Shown here: positions 46,559 to 58,318 of the stretch, piece after piece
Layout of the letters: the number at the start of each line of letters is the position of its first letter
Position numbering within the stretch: the stretch's first letter is position 1
Origin: Costus lasius
Lineage: Eukaryota; Streptophyta; Magnoliopsida; Zingiberales; Costaceae
DNA: 64,000 nucleotides
NCBI GenBank assembly: GCA_027563935.2
Contig: CM050452.1
Location: 34,976,850 to 35,040,849 of the forward strand
Reading direction: 5' to 3'
Notes under the pieces: model-generated
Database searches by the model: none
What the model was told of the DNA's origin: nothing
The model's input: only the letters and a program-made list of their open reading frames with translations
Program-made: the position numbers and the translations under genes

Positions 46559-47184
46559 CGGGGAAGAGGCACCATCGGGGCTGGTTGAATGGAGCCCACC
46601 GATGTTGAAGAAGGGCTCACAATGCCCACATAATGATTAGGGCGCTGCGAGGAGCGTTGCGAACATCGGACGCCATGCGAAATAGGACCCATCTTCACTG
46701 TCGAGGCATTCACGGCCTAGCCGTGCTTGTGTTCACAGCCGTGAATGGGTGGTCTGGAGTAGGCAGAGTCCTTCATGGCCTGGCCGTGGTTCCTGTCACA
46801 GGCGTGATCGGATGGCCCGAAATCCATAGAGTCCTTCACGGCCTGGCCATGCTTTCTGTCACGGGCATGATCGGATGGCCCGAAATCCACAGAATCGTTC
46901 ACGGCCTGGCCCTGCATCTGGTCACGGGCGTGATCGCTGGGGCCAAATTTCATTGAACTCGTCACGGCAGGTGTCACGAGCGTGTCGAGGGCTGTGTTGG
47001 CGTTTGTGTTCTTGCTCGACCATGTCACGGCCGTGTTCTCAGTCATGGCCTGGCCGTGTCTGGGTCGGCTGGGTCTTGCTGGGCTGGACACGACTGAAGG
47101 AATGGGCGTGCAGGAGGTCGGCGGGCTCGTCACAGCCATGCCCACCGTCATGGCCTGGCCATATTCAGGGCAGCAGATGTTCAC
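46559..47184 (-). pseudogene. Minus-strand frame with 21-residue repeats (unrecognised)
   Basis: Open on the minus strand from 47184 except for one TAG at 46717-46719, which replaces the CAG of the repeat motif HGQAV. It then continues through GTCCT into 1606-1465. The middle consists of four 21-residue units of the type DFGPSDHARDRKHGQAVKDSM. I do not recognise the family. It could be the low-complexity part of an old retroelement polyprotein. The same DNA is also open on the plus strand at 46633-46956, so coding status is uncertain. Confidence 0.4.
46703..46954. repeat. 63-bp tandem repeat with CACGGCCTGGCCGTG palindromes
   Basis: Four units starting at 46703, 46766, 46829 and 46892, each exactly 63 bp. 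Each contains CACGGCC-T-GGCCGTG or a one- or two-base variant plus a CACGGGCGTG-like block. More isolated palindromes follow at about 47043 and 47150. Confidence 0.85.
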
Positions 47185-48329
47185 CTGAGCCGAAATCTAT
47201 GGAGAAGCTTCGTCCCAACCTGGGGAGTCATCCCAGGTGTCTTCTACGGGTGGTGGCTCATCCCCAAACGCGTTTCTAACTCCATCAATATTTTAGCCTA
47301 GGGTTTCTTGCACCTGTAACTCACAACAAGGCGCCCTTGATCCCTCTCAACACTCAAACCTCAAAGTCAAAGTCAACTCTCATCAAGTCAAATCATAAAA
47401 TAGCAAGTTAATATTAATTGCGCCAAAGACTAGCCAACATTCAGCAAGTCAAGTCAATAAAGAAAGTCAAATAATCAAAGAAGTCAAATTAGGACTACAA
47501 TTACAATGCGGTTATAGCTTCACATCAAAACCAATGACACTTCTTCACTTCAGCCAATTAGCATTCACCAAGCAACTCTCCAACAACCGGGACATGCAAC
47601 TTTAATTCAAAGACAATGCGGCTACAACCTCAAAGTCAATGATGCCTCTTCACTTCAGCCAATCAACATTCACATTCACGCTAAACAAGTTCTTCAATGC
47701 CGAGACATGCAGCCCAACTCATATTTATATCTCGGCTATAGAATATATTAATTCTACATGCAACCGCCCACCCTAGCCAATAGGATTAATGGAATATCAC
47801 CTCATCTCCACCATACATTTGAAAGAAGAAAAAAGACAGCCATTAGATCCAAATTGAGGGAATTGTAACGTTGAGGGAAATGGGGTTTTAAGCCCTTGTA
47901 TTTTATCACTTGCAGGTAGTCTATCCCTTTTGATGAAAATGAGTTGAGCGCATGCTTGTGGTGTGGTCTGGTTTGGTGGATTCCATCCAAGAGTATCTCC
48001 TCTTCCCTCTTCTCTTCCTCTACTAGCCGAGAGTTCCATCTTCTCCCTTCTTCTTCCAAGCTACCAAAATTCTTCCCACCCTCTTCTCCTTTTCCCCTTT
48101 GAGTGGCACTTGCATGAAGGCCTCTTCCTTGGACGTGGAGTACTTGAAGAATTTGGAGGACATGAAGGATACAACAGCTTGAAGATTGGAAGCGTGATCA
48201 AGAACCCTAAGGATATATTTGTTCTAGTTTTCAGGGGGATTTGCATGGGATATGTATTCACCCTCCCCTTTGCTATTTCTATTGTAAGGCCATTTAATCA
48301 CCCCAATTCTTAGCCTCAACGCCAAGATT
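47185..48329. other. Old repeat flank, no gene assigned
   Basis: Contains an imperfect duplication of about 115 bp (about 47500-47615 and 47619-47730, both with ACAATGCGG, TCTTCACTTCAGCCAAT and GACATGCA). A CT-rich stretch at 47990-48110 follows and looks like a transcribed leader or LTR R-U5 region. The plus-strand frame at 47963-48313 and the minus frames under it have no recognisable motif. The border with the copia LTR remnant is not resolved. Confidence 0.35.
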
Positions 48330-49014
48330 CAGGAGCGTGGAAAAAGAAAGGGGTTAGGCCCCTTCCCTAAAGGGGCCATTCAGTACACTCTATCCTTTTG
48401 CATTTCAACTTCCCTAGAGTTGCATACTAGAACATTGCTGCCTATTTTATTCAATTTGCTTGCGGCATGTCTACTATTCTATAGAGTTACATACCTTAGG
48501 TTGTCCTTGGGATTTTGGTCCTACTTTAGAGAGCAATAGAGATGAATTCAATTGGCGTGAACAATTCAAGTGGCGAGAGCAAGGTATCTTGGCTCAAGCA
48601 TCCTCTTCCATCAACATAGCCACAAGCTTCTTTCTCCTCTTCCTCTTGGCGCAAGGAGACTTGAAGCTTGGCGGCATCATCCTTTCTCCTCCCCTCTTGG
48701 AGCATAACTTCTTCAAGGTTGGCACAAGTGAAGTGGAGGGCTCCCTAAGGCTTGGATCTTCTTCCCGAGGCTAGCACCGGGCGTGGAAGAAGATGGCTTG
48801 AGGCATCTGTGTGTGTGAGACTGCAGAGGGTGCACGCTTGGGCGCCTACATCGACTTTGCTCCTTATTGCTCTAGGTACTTTCTAACTACATTGTGTCGA
48901 CCCCCTTGCAGGACGATCCATTGGGTTTTTGGGACTGGCCCATTTCGGGGATATGCTTCCGCTGTGTTTGAAATGAATGTAAAATTTTAAAATTATCCCT
49001 GGGGTTTTCCAACA
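48330..49014 (+). repeat. Partial 5' LTR of Copia-X2
   Basis: The end TTTTCCAACA at 49014 is followed by one base and an iMet PBS. The preceding 300 bp resemble the terminal part of the Copia-X LTR read in reverse (CCCGAGGCTAGCACC block near 48770; CCGCTG and AAAATT blocks near 48970). The 5' boundary is uncertain and the LTR start TGTTGGTG is absent, so the LTR is truncated or diverged. Confidence 0.6.
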
Positions 49015-49015
49015 G

Positions 49016-49027
49016 TGGTATCAGAGG
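49016..49027 (+). other. Copia-X2 primer-binding site (tRNA-iMet)
   Basis: TGGTATCAGAGG, one mismatch from canonical, one base after the LTR. Confidence 0.85.
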
Positions 49028-50435
49028 GGCTTGCGAGCCTCAAACGATGTTTTTATGCTTTTCATATGCTCACATGCCATGTAGAATTTTTGCAAATTAC
49101 ATATGTATGGCGCATGATTTTTCTAAGTAGGAAAAATTATAGGTCTCTTGTTTCTTACCTCTAATCAATCTCTTTTGGTTCTTCGCTCTCTTCACATGAC
49201 TGGGATAGACCTATATATGGAAGAGATAATTTCTCCTCTCATGATGGGATAGACCCATCATGAGAGACTTGTTGACATTATGCGGGGCATGGACTGGGTG
49301 ATTGCCCTAATCTCAATAGGTTAGGGATTGCAAGGAGGGCAATGGGTATGACTCTTGTAGACTCCTGAGAGAAACCTAAAACCAAAGATTTATGATAAGA
49401 GGTGAATGAAGAGAGGCATGTTTTAATGAAAAAGTAAAATTTCAGATTTTATGTTTTTCATGAGCATATAGAATTGCATGAGTAAGTGCCTTAATTGCAA
49501 GCCCTTTAGCATACCTGTGATGTATTCTTGTGAGGCCTGCGTGCCGCCTTTCTTTTTCTTTTGTTTTGTAAATTACAAGAAGAATGTTAGGGGATGCATA
49601 TCATTTGAAGCCTTGGTGCATGCATACATGAAGCTTGCGCACCTTGCCTGGTGGCGCAGCATGCTTCATGCTTGGTGGCACATCCACACTAGTTGCTCAA
49701 GTAGGGCTTGGCCGAGCCTCATGGCTTGAGTGCTATCCCTCTTGGATCTTGTGTGATGGCGCATCTTCCTTGGAGGAGGCATCATGGCATTAGCCGAACC
49801 CTAGGGGTACCTCTAGGGTTTGAGAGCTAAACCATGGTGTGGTGGACCTTGGAGCCAACCTCAAACATCAAGATAGAGGTCAGCTAGGTTAGGTCTAGTC
49901 TTGGGGCTTATTTCCTAGGTCAAGCATTGAACCCACCTTTCACATATGTTGGTTCAATGTGTTGATTAGGCTTTGACCGCATCATCCTTTACTGCTTTCC
50001 TTATCTGCTAAAGCATGCCTGTGATGTTTTATCTTTATGTTATCACTATAGGATTGCATGCCTGTAATGTTAGACATAAGATAAAACTAAGAGGATGAGA
50101 CCTCAAAAACCCTCAATCAAAAATATCAAGTCTAGTAGCCTTCTAACTCGTAGCCCTCATCAAGCTATCGATCAATGGTATTGTGCACTATTTTCCACCC
50201 TCGTGGGACACACCCACTTATCTTTAGAAGGTGCGTGGTGACAATAGTTTCCCCAATCCAGTTTTAACCTGGACGTGCCTTCGCAAGGAAACTCGTTGGC
50301 CCTAGGCATAATGGTTAGGAATGGACTTGACTAGTTTTTCACATGTAGTGGCCACATGATGGAACTCTAGAGGCATCACTGAGAGGTTAGGGTTTCATGC
50401 TGTATCCAGCCCTCGCTAGATATGAAATGCCTAGA
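49028..50435 (+). other. Copia-X2 leader, first part
   Basis: Homologous to the Copia-X leader (16.2-15.9 kb read in reverse). Hairpins are at 50195-50206 (CCAC-CCTC-GTGG) and 50406-50419 (CCAGC-CCTC-GCTAG, one base unpaired). No supported ORF. The leader is interrupted by two insertions and resumes at 52381-52450 and 54683-54863. Confidence 0.6.
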
Positions 50436-50440
50436 CTGTC

Positions 50441-52375
50441 TGATGTGGGGTGGAGACACGAAATATGATACTAACTAAAAGTCCGATTATTATTATTATT
50501 TTTTTATTTTCAAAATAAAGGTCAAAATTCAGAAAACAGCTAGAAACATAGTGTTGCAGAAATATATCATTTAAGAAAAGTAACTATGCCTTGCAGGAAA
50601 ATCTATAGATCCAAAATTTGATCCAATTAACCCAAGAGCTAGTACTAAACTACTTCTTTTGAATCCAATAAAAATCAGATGGTGAGGGGATATCAGGCAT
50701 GTATAATAAATGCAACAATATAGCTAGTCAGATTGGTAAGTTAACACTGCAAAGAATTGTTTCAGATTGCAGATTTAGCAAAGCCTTTTAGGTTGAACTG
50801 TCGGATCTGGGTATGCATCAACTAGTCCTCATGAAAGAGCAAGATGCGTGCGTCATTATCTGACCAAAGTTGAAGACCTTGGTTACACCGATTGCTTAAA
50901 CCACCTGCAAGAAGAGAGCTAATCAGATTAGCTTTGAAACAAGTGCAGGAATTTAATCAATTAGCAAAAGTTGGTGTCTCTTGTAGGTTGATCTGTTCAA
51001 TCTTAATTCGTGCCAACTGATCTGAATGATAGAGGAGGATCAGGTCTTGCTATTGGATCCAAGGATCAAAGCTGGAGGCTTGTCCGAGCATGTTAAAATC
51101 CTACAAAGATAAGCATAATCAAGTTAGTATTAAGAACAATAGGAAGCTTGAAGCAACAAGTCTGAGAAACAGAGGGAGGGAATCTGGCGCTGATCAACGG
51201 CACTGGGCATGGATCGTTCGTCGACGGTGTTGGAGTCAAGATGAATGGTTGCTGAAGACGTTGGACCACCGATAGGAGGTGGCGTAGATGGCGTCAGAAC
51301 TCTGGCAGAGGCGAAGCAGCAACTATTCAGATGGAACAGGGGAGGTCCGCGCGTGAAGCAGGGGCGATCGCCGGACGTCCGGTGATGCACCAAATCAGAA
51401 CCTGCTACAACTGGAGGTTATTGTGGTGGAGGGGAAGACATGGCTGGAGTTTGGGGTCGATTGGCGGCCGCGCGGAGGAGAACGATGAAGAAAGGCGGAA
51501 CTAGGGCGGAAACAGGGCATTAACAGGAGATCTGGTCGGCGTTTCGAATCCGATTATCGGACCGGCGGATGGATGGATGCCGGCAGCTGGAGCTTAGTCT
51601 TGGGGAGGAGGAGTGATGCCCGAAGTTTCGTGAGGATTAGACCGGCAGATCGTCGGCGGCGTGCTCACAAAGTTTCCAAAATCCTAGGAACATTCGTCAC
51701 AGGCTGGTTCGATTACGGGAGGAAAGAAAGATTAGGGAAGGAGGAAGAAGGGAAAGCTAGGTGACACAAGCACCTCAGACGGGAAGAGGATGGGAAACAT
51801 CCGATACCATTGGAAGAAAACTATTTCATTGATTCAACAAAACTTGTCGATTACAAGGATCAGCATGATACATATAGGGAAAAACTGGAGGAACGTTGGA
51901 GCCGAACGTTGTTCTTTCCTTCTTTGGTAGCACAAAGACGTTGCAGCTTTCCTTGTGATGAGCTATTATTGAGCGAGGGTGAGTGCAAGAGACGTTGGTG
52001 ATTCCTTTCTTGGCTGCAAGTTAGCGTTGCAAGGTTTCGAGACGTTGCAAGGCTTCCATCGTGAGCTTGTTTCCATTGCTGAACATCGTTGGAGATTTGC
52101 TGCTCGGCTAGAGAAGATTTCATCCCTGTTGGCATGAGGATGGACGTTGGATGAGGTCCATGATTCGCTGATTTGAAGCGCATAGGAATAGCTGGATTGG
52201 CTTGATTTCTAAAATTTATTGAGTAGTTGAAATAGAGCTTTCCCTATTATTGAGCTAGCTTTATTGATTGGGCTTGCTAGCTTATTTGTGAAACTCCGAG
52301 CCTTCGCCTATGGTAACCTTAGGCTCCACTTGTATCTTCGTGGCCTGTGGTCTCTGCCCCCATCACTGTCTCAAT
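50441..52375. mobile_element. 1,935-bp insertion of unknown class, TSD CTGTC
   Basis: CTGTC at 50436-50440 and 52376-52380 flanks a unit with ends TGATGTGGGG and CCCCCATCA. The duplication length and TG..CA ends fit an LTR-derived insertion (solo LTR or small non-autonomous element). The first 17 bases and the inverted last 16 match well beyond the usual two to five bases. The interior has a GC-rich part at about 51180-51720 and a PBS-like GATACCATTGG (inverted) at about 51805-51815. No internal LTR pair and no convincing gene are seen. Confidence 0.7.
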
Positions 52376-52455
52376 AAGGGGAGTTGCCAAGTGCAATCAG
52401 CTGGCATGCTCACCTTAAGAAGCATGGGTCACTTTGTGTATCTCATCCCACCCTC

Positions 52456-54677
52456 TGTTAGGGAATACCGGGTGTAATTTAAAATTTTGCAGTCCCAGGA
52501 CGCAGCGGAAGAATCATTACACCCGAAACATATTCCGGTCCCAAGGATCCATGCGAGAGAGAAGACACAAGGATGTGTTAGAGATGTACCTCTTTTGCTT
52601 GTCTAGATGTCGAAGCCATGTTGAAGGCGCCCAAGTGTTCGCCCTCTACAAGTATCCACGCGTCGACTCCTTGATCGTTGCTCCCTTCCACTCTTGGTGC
52701 TAGCCTCGGGAAGAGAATCGAGCCTTAGGGTTCCTTCACTCTTCTTGCGCCACCTCCAAGGTTCATGCGCCAAGTGCAAGGAAGATGCCGCTAACTCCTT
52801 ATCCTCTTCACTCCAAGAGAAGAGGGAGAAGAAGATCTTCGGCCTTGAGGAAGATTGAGAGGAAGTCACGCCACCAAGTCCTTCTCCAAGTCACGACAAG
52901 AGGAGAGGAAGGAGAAGACTTTAGGCCACTAGTAGGAAGAAGGGTTGCACCACTTTGATGTTGTCGCCCTTTGCCCTTGCTCTCGCCCCTCTATGTGTGT
53001 TCACGTCTCCAAGCATTCATCAACTAGAGAGGGCGACAATGGGTCCTATAAATAGGACTAGAGGCGGTTTGGGCAAGGGCTAGGATCATGCCAAGTGTAT
53101 GGCTAGGATGAGGTGTCTTGAGGTAAGGAAAGTCTCCAAGACTTTACCATAAACCTCATTCAACCTATCCATAAATGTCCAAGCGCTATATCAACCCAAG
53201 ACATACCTCAAATGCATTCTTACCATCAAAGGATAAGTGGCTAGGCACAACATGCATGAGGAATTCGGCTAGGGTGGTGTCTTGGGAGAAACTAGGGTTT
53301 GAGGTAAGGTAAGTCTCCAAGACATTACCATATACCTCTTCCCTATATCCATATGCGCCTAGGAACTTCCCATAAAAGTTCTCAAGCCATATCAGCCCCA
53401 AGACTTGCCTTAGAGGCAAGTATTCCATCCAAGGAAGAAGGGCTAGGCGCTCTTTACTTCCATAATGAAGCAAAGGCGCCTCCCTCACCCCATTATGCCC
53501 CTAGGCGCCAATGGGGTGAGATTTCTCCCCATTATACCATTTTAAGCCAATTCCTCTTCATGACAACTAATTATTGGGCCTCATTGGATAATGAGCTAGC
53601 CCAAACTTCATGGCATGGGTTGATTAAGCCATTGGATCTAATCCAATGCAACCCTAATCCAAATGTGACCAATCTAGGTCAATTTCGGGTCAACCTGCCA
53701 AAAATGAAGTTTGGCCTCAATAACTTTCTTCCAACTCATCAGGCCCATTGGTGCTGATGAAATCTTCCAAATTGATCCAAGTTATCCAATAACTTGATCA
53801 TAAGGCTTCTGATTAAAGCAACGTCAAGAGTCTATTGCGTGTGACCCCGTAGGATCCATATGACGTTGGCAATGATGTAAACATCATAAATAGTGAGGGG
53901 TATCTAGCAACACATCACTACTACCCATGTCATTGGACTTAAGTCATTATGGCAACAACTCCTAACAAGCAACGAGGATTCCCATTACATTATAGATCCC
54001 TTTGCCTAAACTGATATCCTGCCATTGGATTAGTCTCAAGTTTATTATCCAATGCATTGGTCATGACTCAACAAGTGTGGCCACACTTTCCTGTCATGCA
54101 CCAATAAGGTGGGGCGCCCCGAGTGGATATCATGCTTCCAATAAGGAAGGGGCAAATCCTACTATTGGTCATCCATGTCTCTACATGACTTATGACATGC
54201 CCAATGACAGTCGTTTTGATCTCCCAGTTACGGAGAGACGTAAGACTGTATTAAAGCATACCCATCATCAAATCTAGACATGAATACCTCAAGTCTAAGG
54301 ATCAATGCAAACCTCTTGCATGTGAGATTGACTTGTTGACTAGACAAGTCAATCCTCACGGTGGATCACTCCAGTGCATCCAATGCACCTGTATGTCTGC
54401 GTTACTGTGCCCCGCACCTAACCAGCCCATACACCAGTCTCACATGTACCAAAGCTGTCCCATATCTGCTAAGGTACCTTGTCTGGGGATAGCTTATGAG
54501 AATGGATCCAATCCAAACTCCTGGGACATTATTTATGCAACTCAATACATCAACACAGGTAGAGAAGTCTGCATAATAACGACCATGTCTATATAAAGAG
54601 TAATAGTTCTATCAAAGTACATTCAAACAATGCCTGACCATGTCCATACATTGGTCTCTAGGGCATATACACCAACA
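52456..54677. repeat. Solo LTR of the Copia-X family, TSD CCCTC
   Basis: 2222 bp, TGTTAGGG to CACCAACA, similar throughout to the Copia-X LTR (9964-12437) but with substitutions and a replaced segment around 52.7-53.8 kb. Perfect CCCTC duplications are at 52451-52455 and 54678-54682, and the Copia-X2 leader continues on both sides. A lone LTR with its own duplication indicates loss of the interior by recombination between the two LTRs of an inserted element. Confidence 0.92.
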
Positions 54678-54863
54678 CCCTCATGGGACGTGAAGCCCCA
54701 TGTGGAATAAGGATCTCATCTCACTAGGAAATCTTAGATTTCTCGATTGACTTTGTGAGTTGTCAATTCGATTAAAATAGTGGGAGCCATAATCATTTAA
54801 TGCAACTCTAGATTAAATGATTTGAAGTAGTACTAATCTTCCTTTCTTGGTTGTTGTAGAACA

Positions 54864-56050
54864 ATGGCTACGAACAATAACAGATGGTCACTGCGATCTA
54901 TCCTGGAAAGGGATAAGTTGGTTGGATCCAACTTACTGGATTGGTATATGAACTTGAGAATTGTGCTCAAGCTCGAGAGAAAGCTTTATGTCCATGAGCA
55001 GCCTATTCCTGAACCACTTCTATGCTCAACCTCAGCGACTGAGAAGGATGCTTATGATAAGCATCAGGCTGATATTTTAGAGGTTGCTAATTTGATGCTA
55101 ACCAACATGTCATATGAGTTTCGAGAGCAATATGAATAGAAGAGTGCCTCTGAGATTATTTCTAATCTAAAGTAGCTCTTCGAAGAATTGGTTAGGCTCA
55201 ATCCTCCTAAAGTTGAGATTCAGTGTGTTGAGCCGAAAGGCCTGACCAAGGAACTGAAGTTAAAGATGGAAAGGATTAGGAATAATAAGTGCTATTCATG
55301 TGGAGGACCACCTCACATGATGAAGGACATGGTGCAACTTCAGAATGAGAAGAAGAGAGGCATGGCCTCGTCTTCATGCTCAGGTATTTATGTTACTGAA
55401 GTCAACCTTTCTACTTCTATGTCATGGGTATTGGATACTGCATGCGGAGCTCATATTTGTACAAATATGTAGGGGCTCAAGAAAAGTAGATCGGTGCGGC
55501 CTGGAGAGATTGACCTACGCGTTGGAAACGGAGAACAGATTGCTGCTGTTGCTTTAGGAATTTTGACTCTCTCCCTGCCTTCTGGACTTCAGTTAGAGCT
55601 AGATCATTGCTATTATGTACCTTCGCTTACTAAGAACGTTGTATCCATTCCTTGCTTGGCAAAGAAAGGATTTAAATTTGAAATAAAGGAGAACTCTTGT
55701 TCATTTGCAAATATGTTTTATGGGAAGGGTACTTTATGCAATGGATTATATGTCTTAGACATGGATAGCTCTATTTGTAACATAAATAATAAGAGGATCA
55801 AACTGAGTGGTTCAGTTGATGCTTTCCTATGGCATTATCGATTAGCCCATATAAACAAGAATCGCATTTAACAACTCCATGCAAATGAGTTATTAGATTC
55901 AAGCTCCTTTGAGGAGTTTGATACTCATGAGCCCTGTTTATTAGGGAAGATGACAAAAACGCCCTTCACCAAGACTGGTGAGAGGGAAGGAGTTTTATTG
56001 GATCTCATACACAGTGATGTGTGTGGGCCATTCAATAAACAAGCCAGAGG
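54864..56050 (+). pseudogene. Copia-X2 gag, protease and integrase start (broken)
   Basis: ATG at 54864 (MATNNNRWSLRSILERDKL), gag N-terminus as in the other copias here. In-frame stops follow at about 55137 and 55173 (gag), 55470 (just after protease) and 55869 (integrase start); three are TAG at Gln positions and the last is TAA. A large part of gag is missing between NLK and the zinc knuckle. The knuckle near 55290-55331 has its final Cys replaced by Met (CYSCGGPPHMMKDM). Protease WVLDTACG is intact. Integrase zinc residues are recognisable (LWHYRLAHINK). The frame stops matching copia at about 56050 (VCGPFNKQARG). Confidence 0.85.
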
Positions 56051-56574
56051 CATAGACATAGACTTTCTCATGAAAAATAAATTTCTAACATACAATCACT
56101 AATGAGAAATTTCCATCAATTGACTCATAAAATTTTAGATAGACATTTCATCTTTTGAATTCAATTCTCAAGATCCACAACTTTATCAAATAAAACTTTG
56201 CAACTTGTACAAAAAATAGAATCTCAATCTCATGACTTCACCTAATTTTCAATTTAAATCTATCATGCTTTTGTTTACAGAAATAGGATATCCAAAATCT
56301 TTTTCCACTCAATTTTTTCTTTCTCTCTCTCTTTTTTTGAATGGCATGTACCCACATAGATACACCCTTTTTATCATTCACATTCTCTAATTCAATTACT
56401 ACCTTTTTTTCTGGTGACGAAGTTAGAGTACACTAACCACATAGTCAGTGTAATAGAACTCATGTCTTTTCAGTAGAAAGAATTTTACTAAAGACAGCAA
56501 AGTTAATGTGAATAGATTCCTCTCATGATATGATTTTTTTTTCTTTTTCAGACTTCAAGCCATGTCCTTTGGTA
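56051..56574 (-). mobile_element. Fragment of an Athila 3' internal region
   Basis: Resembles 21530-21980 of the Athila element and the reverse of Gypsy-B 7.6-8.1 kb, including the fragments near TTTTGTTTACAGGAATAGGA and CCCACATAGATACA. It has no LTR or ORF. It joins the copia pol remnant at about 56050 without a visible duplication and is cut at 56574 by the Copia-4 LTR. Confidence 0.75.
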
Positions 56575-58261
56575 TGAAAGTGGGGTGAAACCCTAATAAG
56601 CGCAGATTAATACAGTAAATTGCATAGCGGAAGCTAGGGTTTCTAAGGATCGCATGTGGCATGAACATATGATTAACCTTATGTTTGTAAAGATCAAGTT
56701 GTGATCTTACCAAAGCCATTGTCTAGATGGTGGCTTGGAAGCAAGAGGGCGATGTGGCTCTCCTCCAAAGTGGACGCACACAAGGTGGCGATGGCTTCCT
56801 CCCTTGGTGTGAGCCTTGTGCTAGCAAAGCCCTCCAAAGAGTCCTAGATGCGTGAAGGAGATTGAGATGATTTTCTTGGCTAACCGAATCTCCTCCTTGG
56901 CGTGAAGATCACCCAAGACGAGAGCAAGAAGATGCAAGTCGGCGAGAGAGAGAGAAGACTTCTCACGTTCGAAAACGTTGGGAGATTCCAACAAGGAAAA
57001 ACGTCTTTCTAAAAATAGAAAGCACTAACTCCACATTCAATTCCCACGTTACCATCGAACTTCATCTCTCAATCGAACCATACGTTCACATAAGTGAACC
57101 GGTTCAATTTAATTCGGTTCAATTGCATTTGGTTCAAAGACCAAATCAAACCAGCATTGGTTCAGATCTTGTCAAACCAAATGGCTCAAGATCTAACCAT
57201 TCATCTCTTGATGCTCCTGATCTTATCGATCAAGCAACAATTCTCTCGATCGAAGCTTACCGATCTCAAGCCCTAATCAATCAAACATGATCAGACCAGA
57301 TCTCACTTACAATCAGAGTTTAAACTCCTTTAAACTGAACCAAAACAATTCAGTCCACACGATCTGACATAAGTAAGCCATATCAACAAATTGTGCGACC
57401 CTAAGGGTTTCCTTTAAATGTCGGTAACGATAACTTACGTTATCACGAACAGAGAGGGGTATCTAGCAACACATCACTGTCTCCCGATATAAAGGAAAGA
57501 GTCTTCCAAGACTACACCCAAACATAGCACAAGTGTGAATTCAATTCACTAGGCATACATGTTTCCTTTGCCACTTGATGTTCTCGTTGGACAAGCATGT
57601 CAAGCCTATAACTCCAACATGATGAGAATGATTAGATCAGATGAACATAGTCATCTGGGTATGGCCATACACTTTCACAACCATCTCATACAGGGGGCCC
57701 CTTTAGAACATCACACTCCAAACAAGGAGAAGGCAATCCTATATCTATCACTAGTGTCCTAACATGACTCATGCTCATTATCCAAGATAGTCTATAACCA
57801 TTATATTTCAAATGATATTGAACTACCTCAAGACAATGCCAATCCTCATTTAGAAACACAAGTGATCTCAAGTCAAAGGAAATATGCCACTTGTTTGCAC
57901 ATAAGGATTATTCACATTGTGACAAGCAATTGAATATCCTAAGTAGGGTCAGTCCAGTACATCCAATGTACCTATGAGTCTACATCTTATTCCATGCTCG
58001 AAGCATCCTATAAGATTAGAACACATATTAGTCTCAATCATATCAAGGTTGTCTCATGTTCACCAAGATATCTCGACTAAGGACAATACTGCATGTCAGC
58101 CAAGCTGAACACCATTGAGACATTATTCAGAAGTATACATATAGCAGCAGATAATGCAACAACCTGAATAACAACCATTGCCTTTATAAACATAGAGTTT
58201 ATACATGATACTGATAACAACCCAAGGCCTCAAACAATAGCCTTAAGGGCATACCCCAACA
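56575..58261 (-). repeat. Copia-4 3' LTR
   Basis: 1687 bp, TGAAAGTG to CCCCAACA, of the Copia-1/2/3 family but diverged from each (for example the opening CCCCTTCAAGGGG inverted repeat is missing). The partner LTR lies beyond the window, so no duplication can be checked. Confidence 0.87.
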
Positions 58262-58318
58262 ATCTCCCACTTGCACTTAATCTAATGGTTGAGAAATCTC
58301 AAACCCATATTATTACAG
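58262..58318 (-). mobile_element. Copia-4 interior remnant, 57 bp
   Basis: Polypurine tract (minus-strand GTGGGAGAT) and the last bases of pol, matching 29174-29230. Copia-3 is inserted after TACAG at 58314-58318. Confidence 0.85.

Noticed and set aside
46703..46954. Regular repeats as a CRISPR-like array
   Set aside because: Units are contiguous 63-bp tandem repeats without unique spacers, in plant nuclear retroelement DNA.
47963..48313. 116-residue plus-strand frame as a possible host gene
   Set aside because: Opens in a CT-rich leader-like stretch, no recognisable domain, and overlapping minus-strand frames are equally long.
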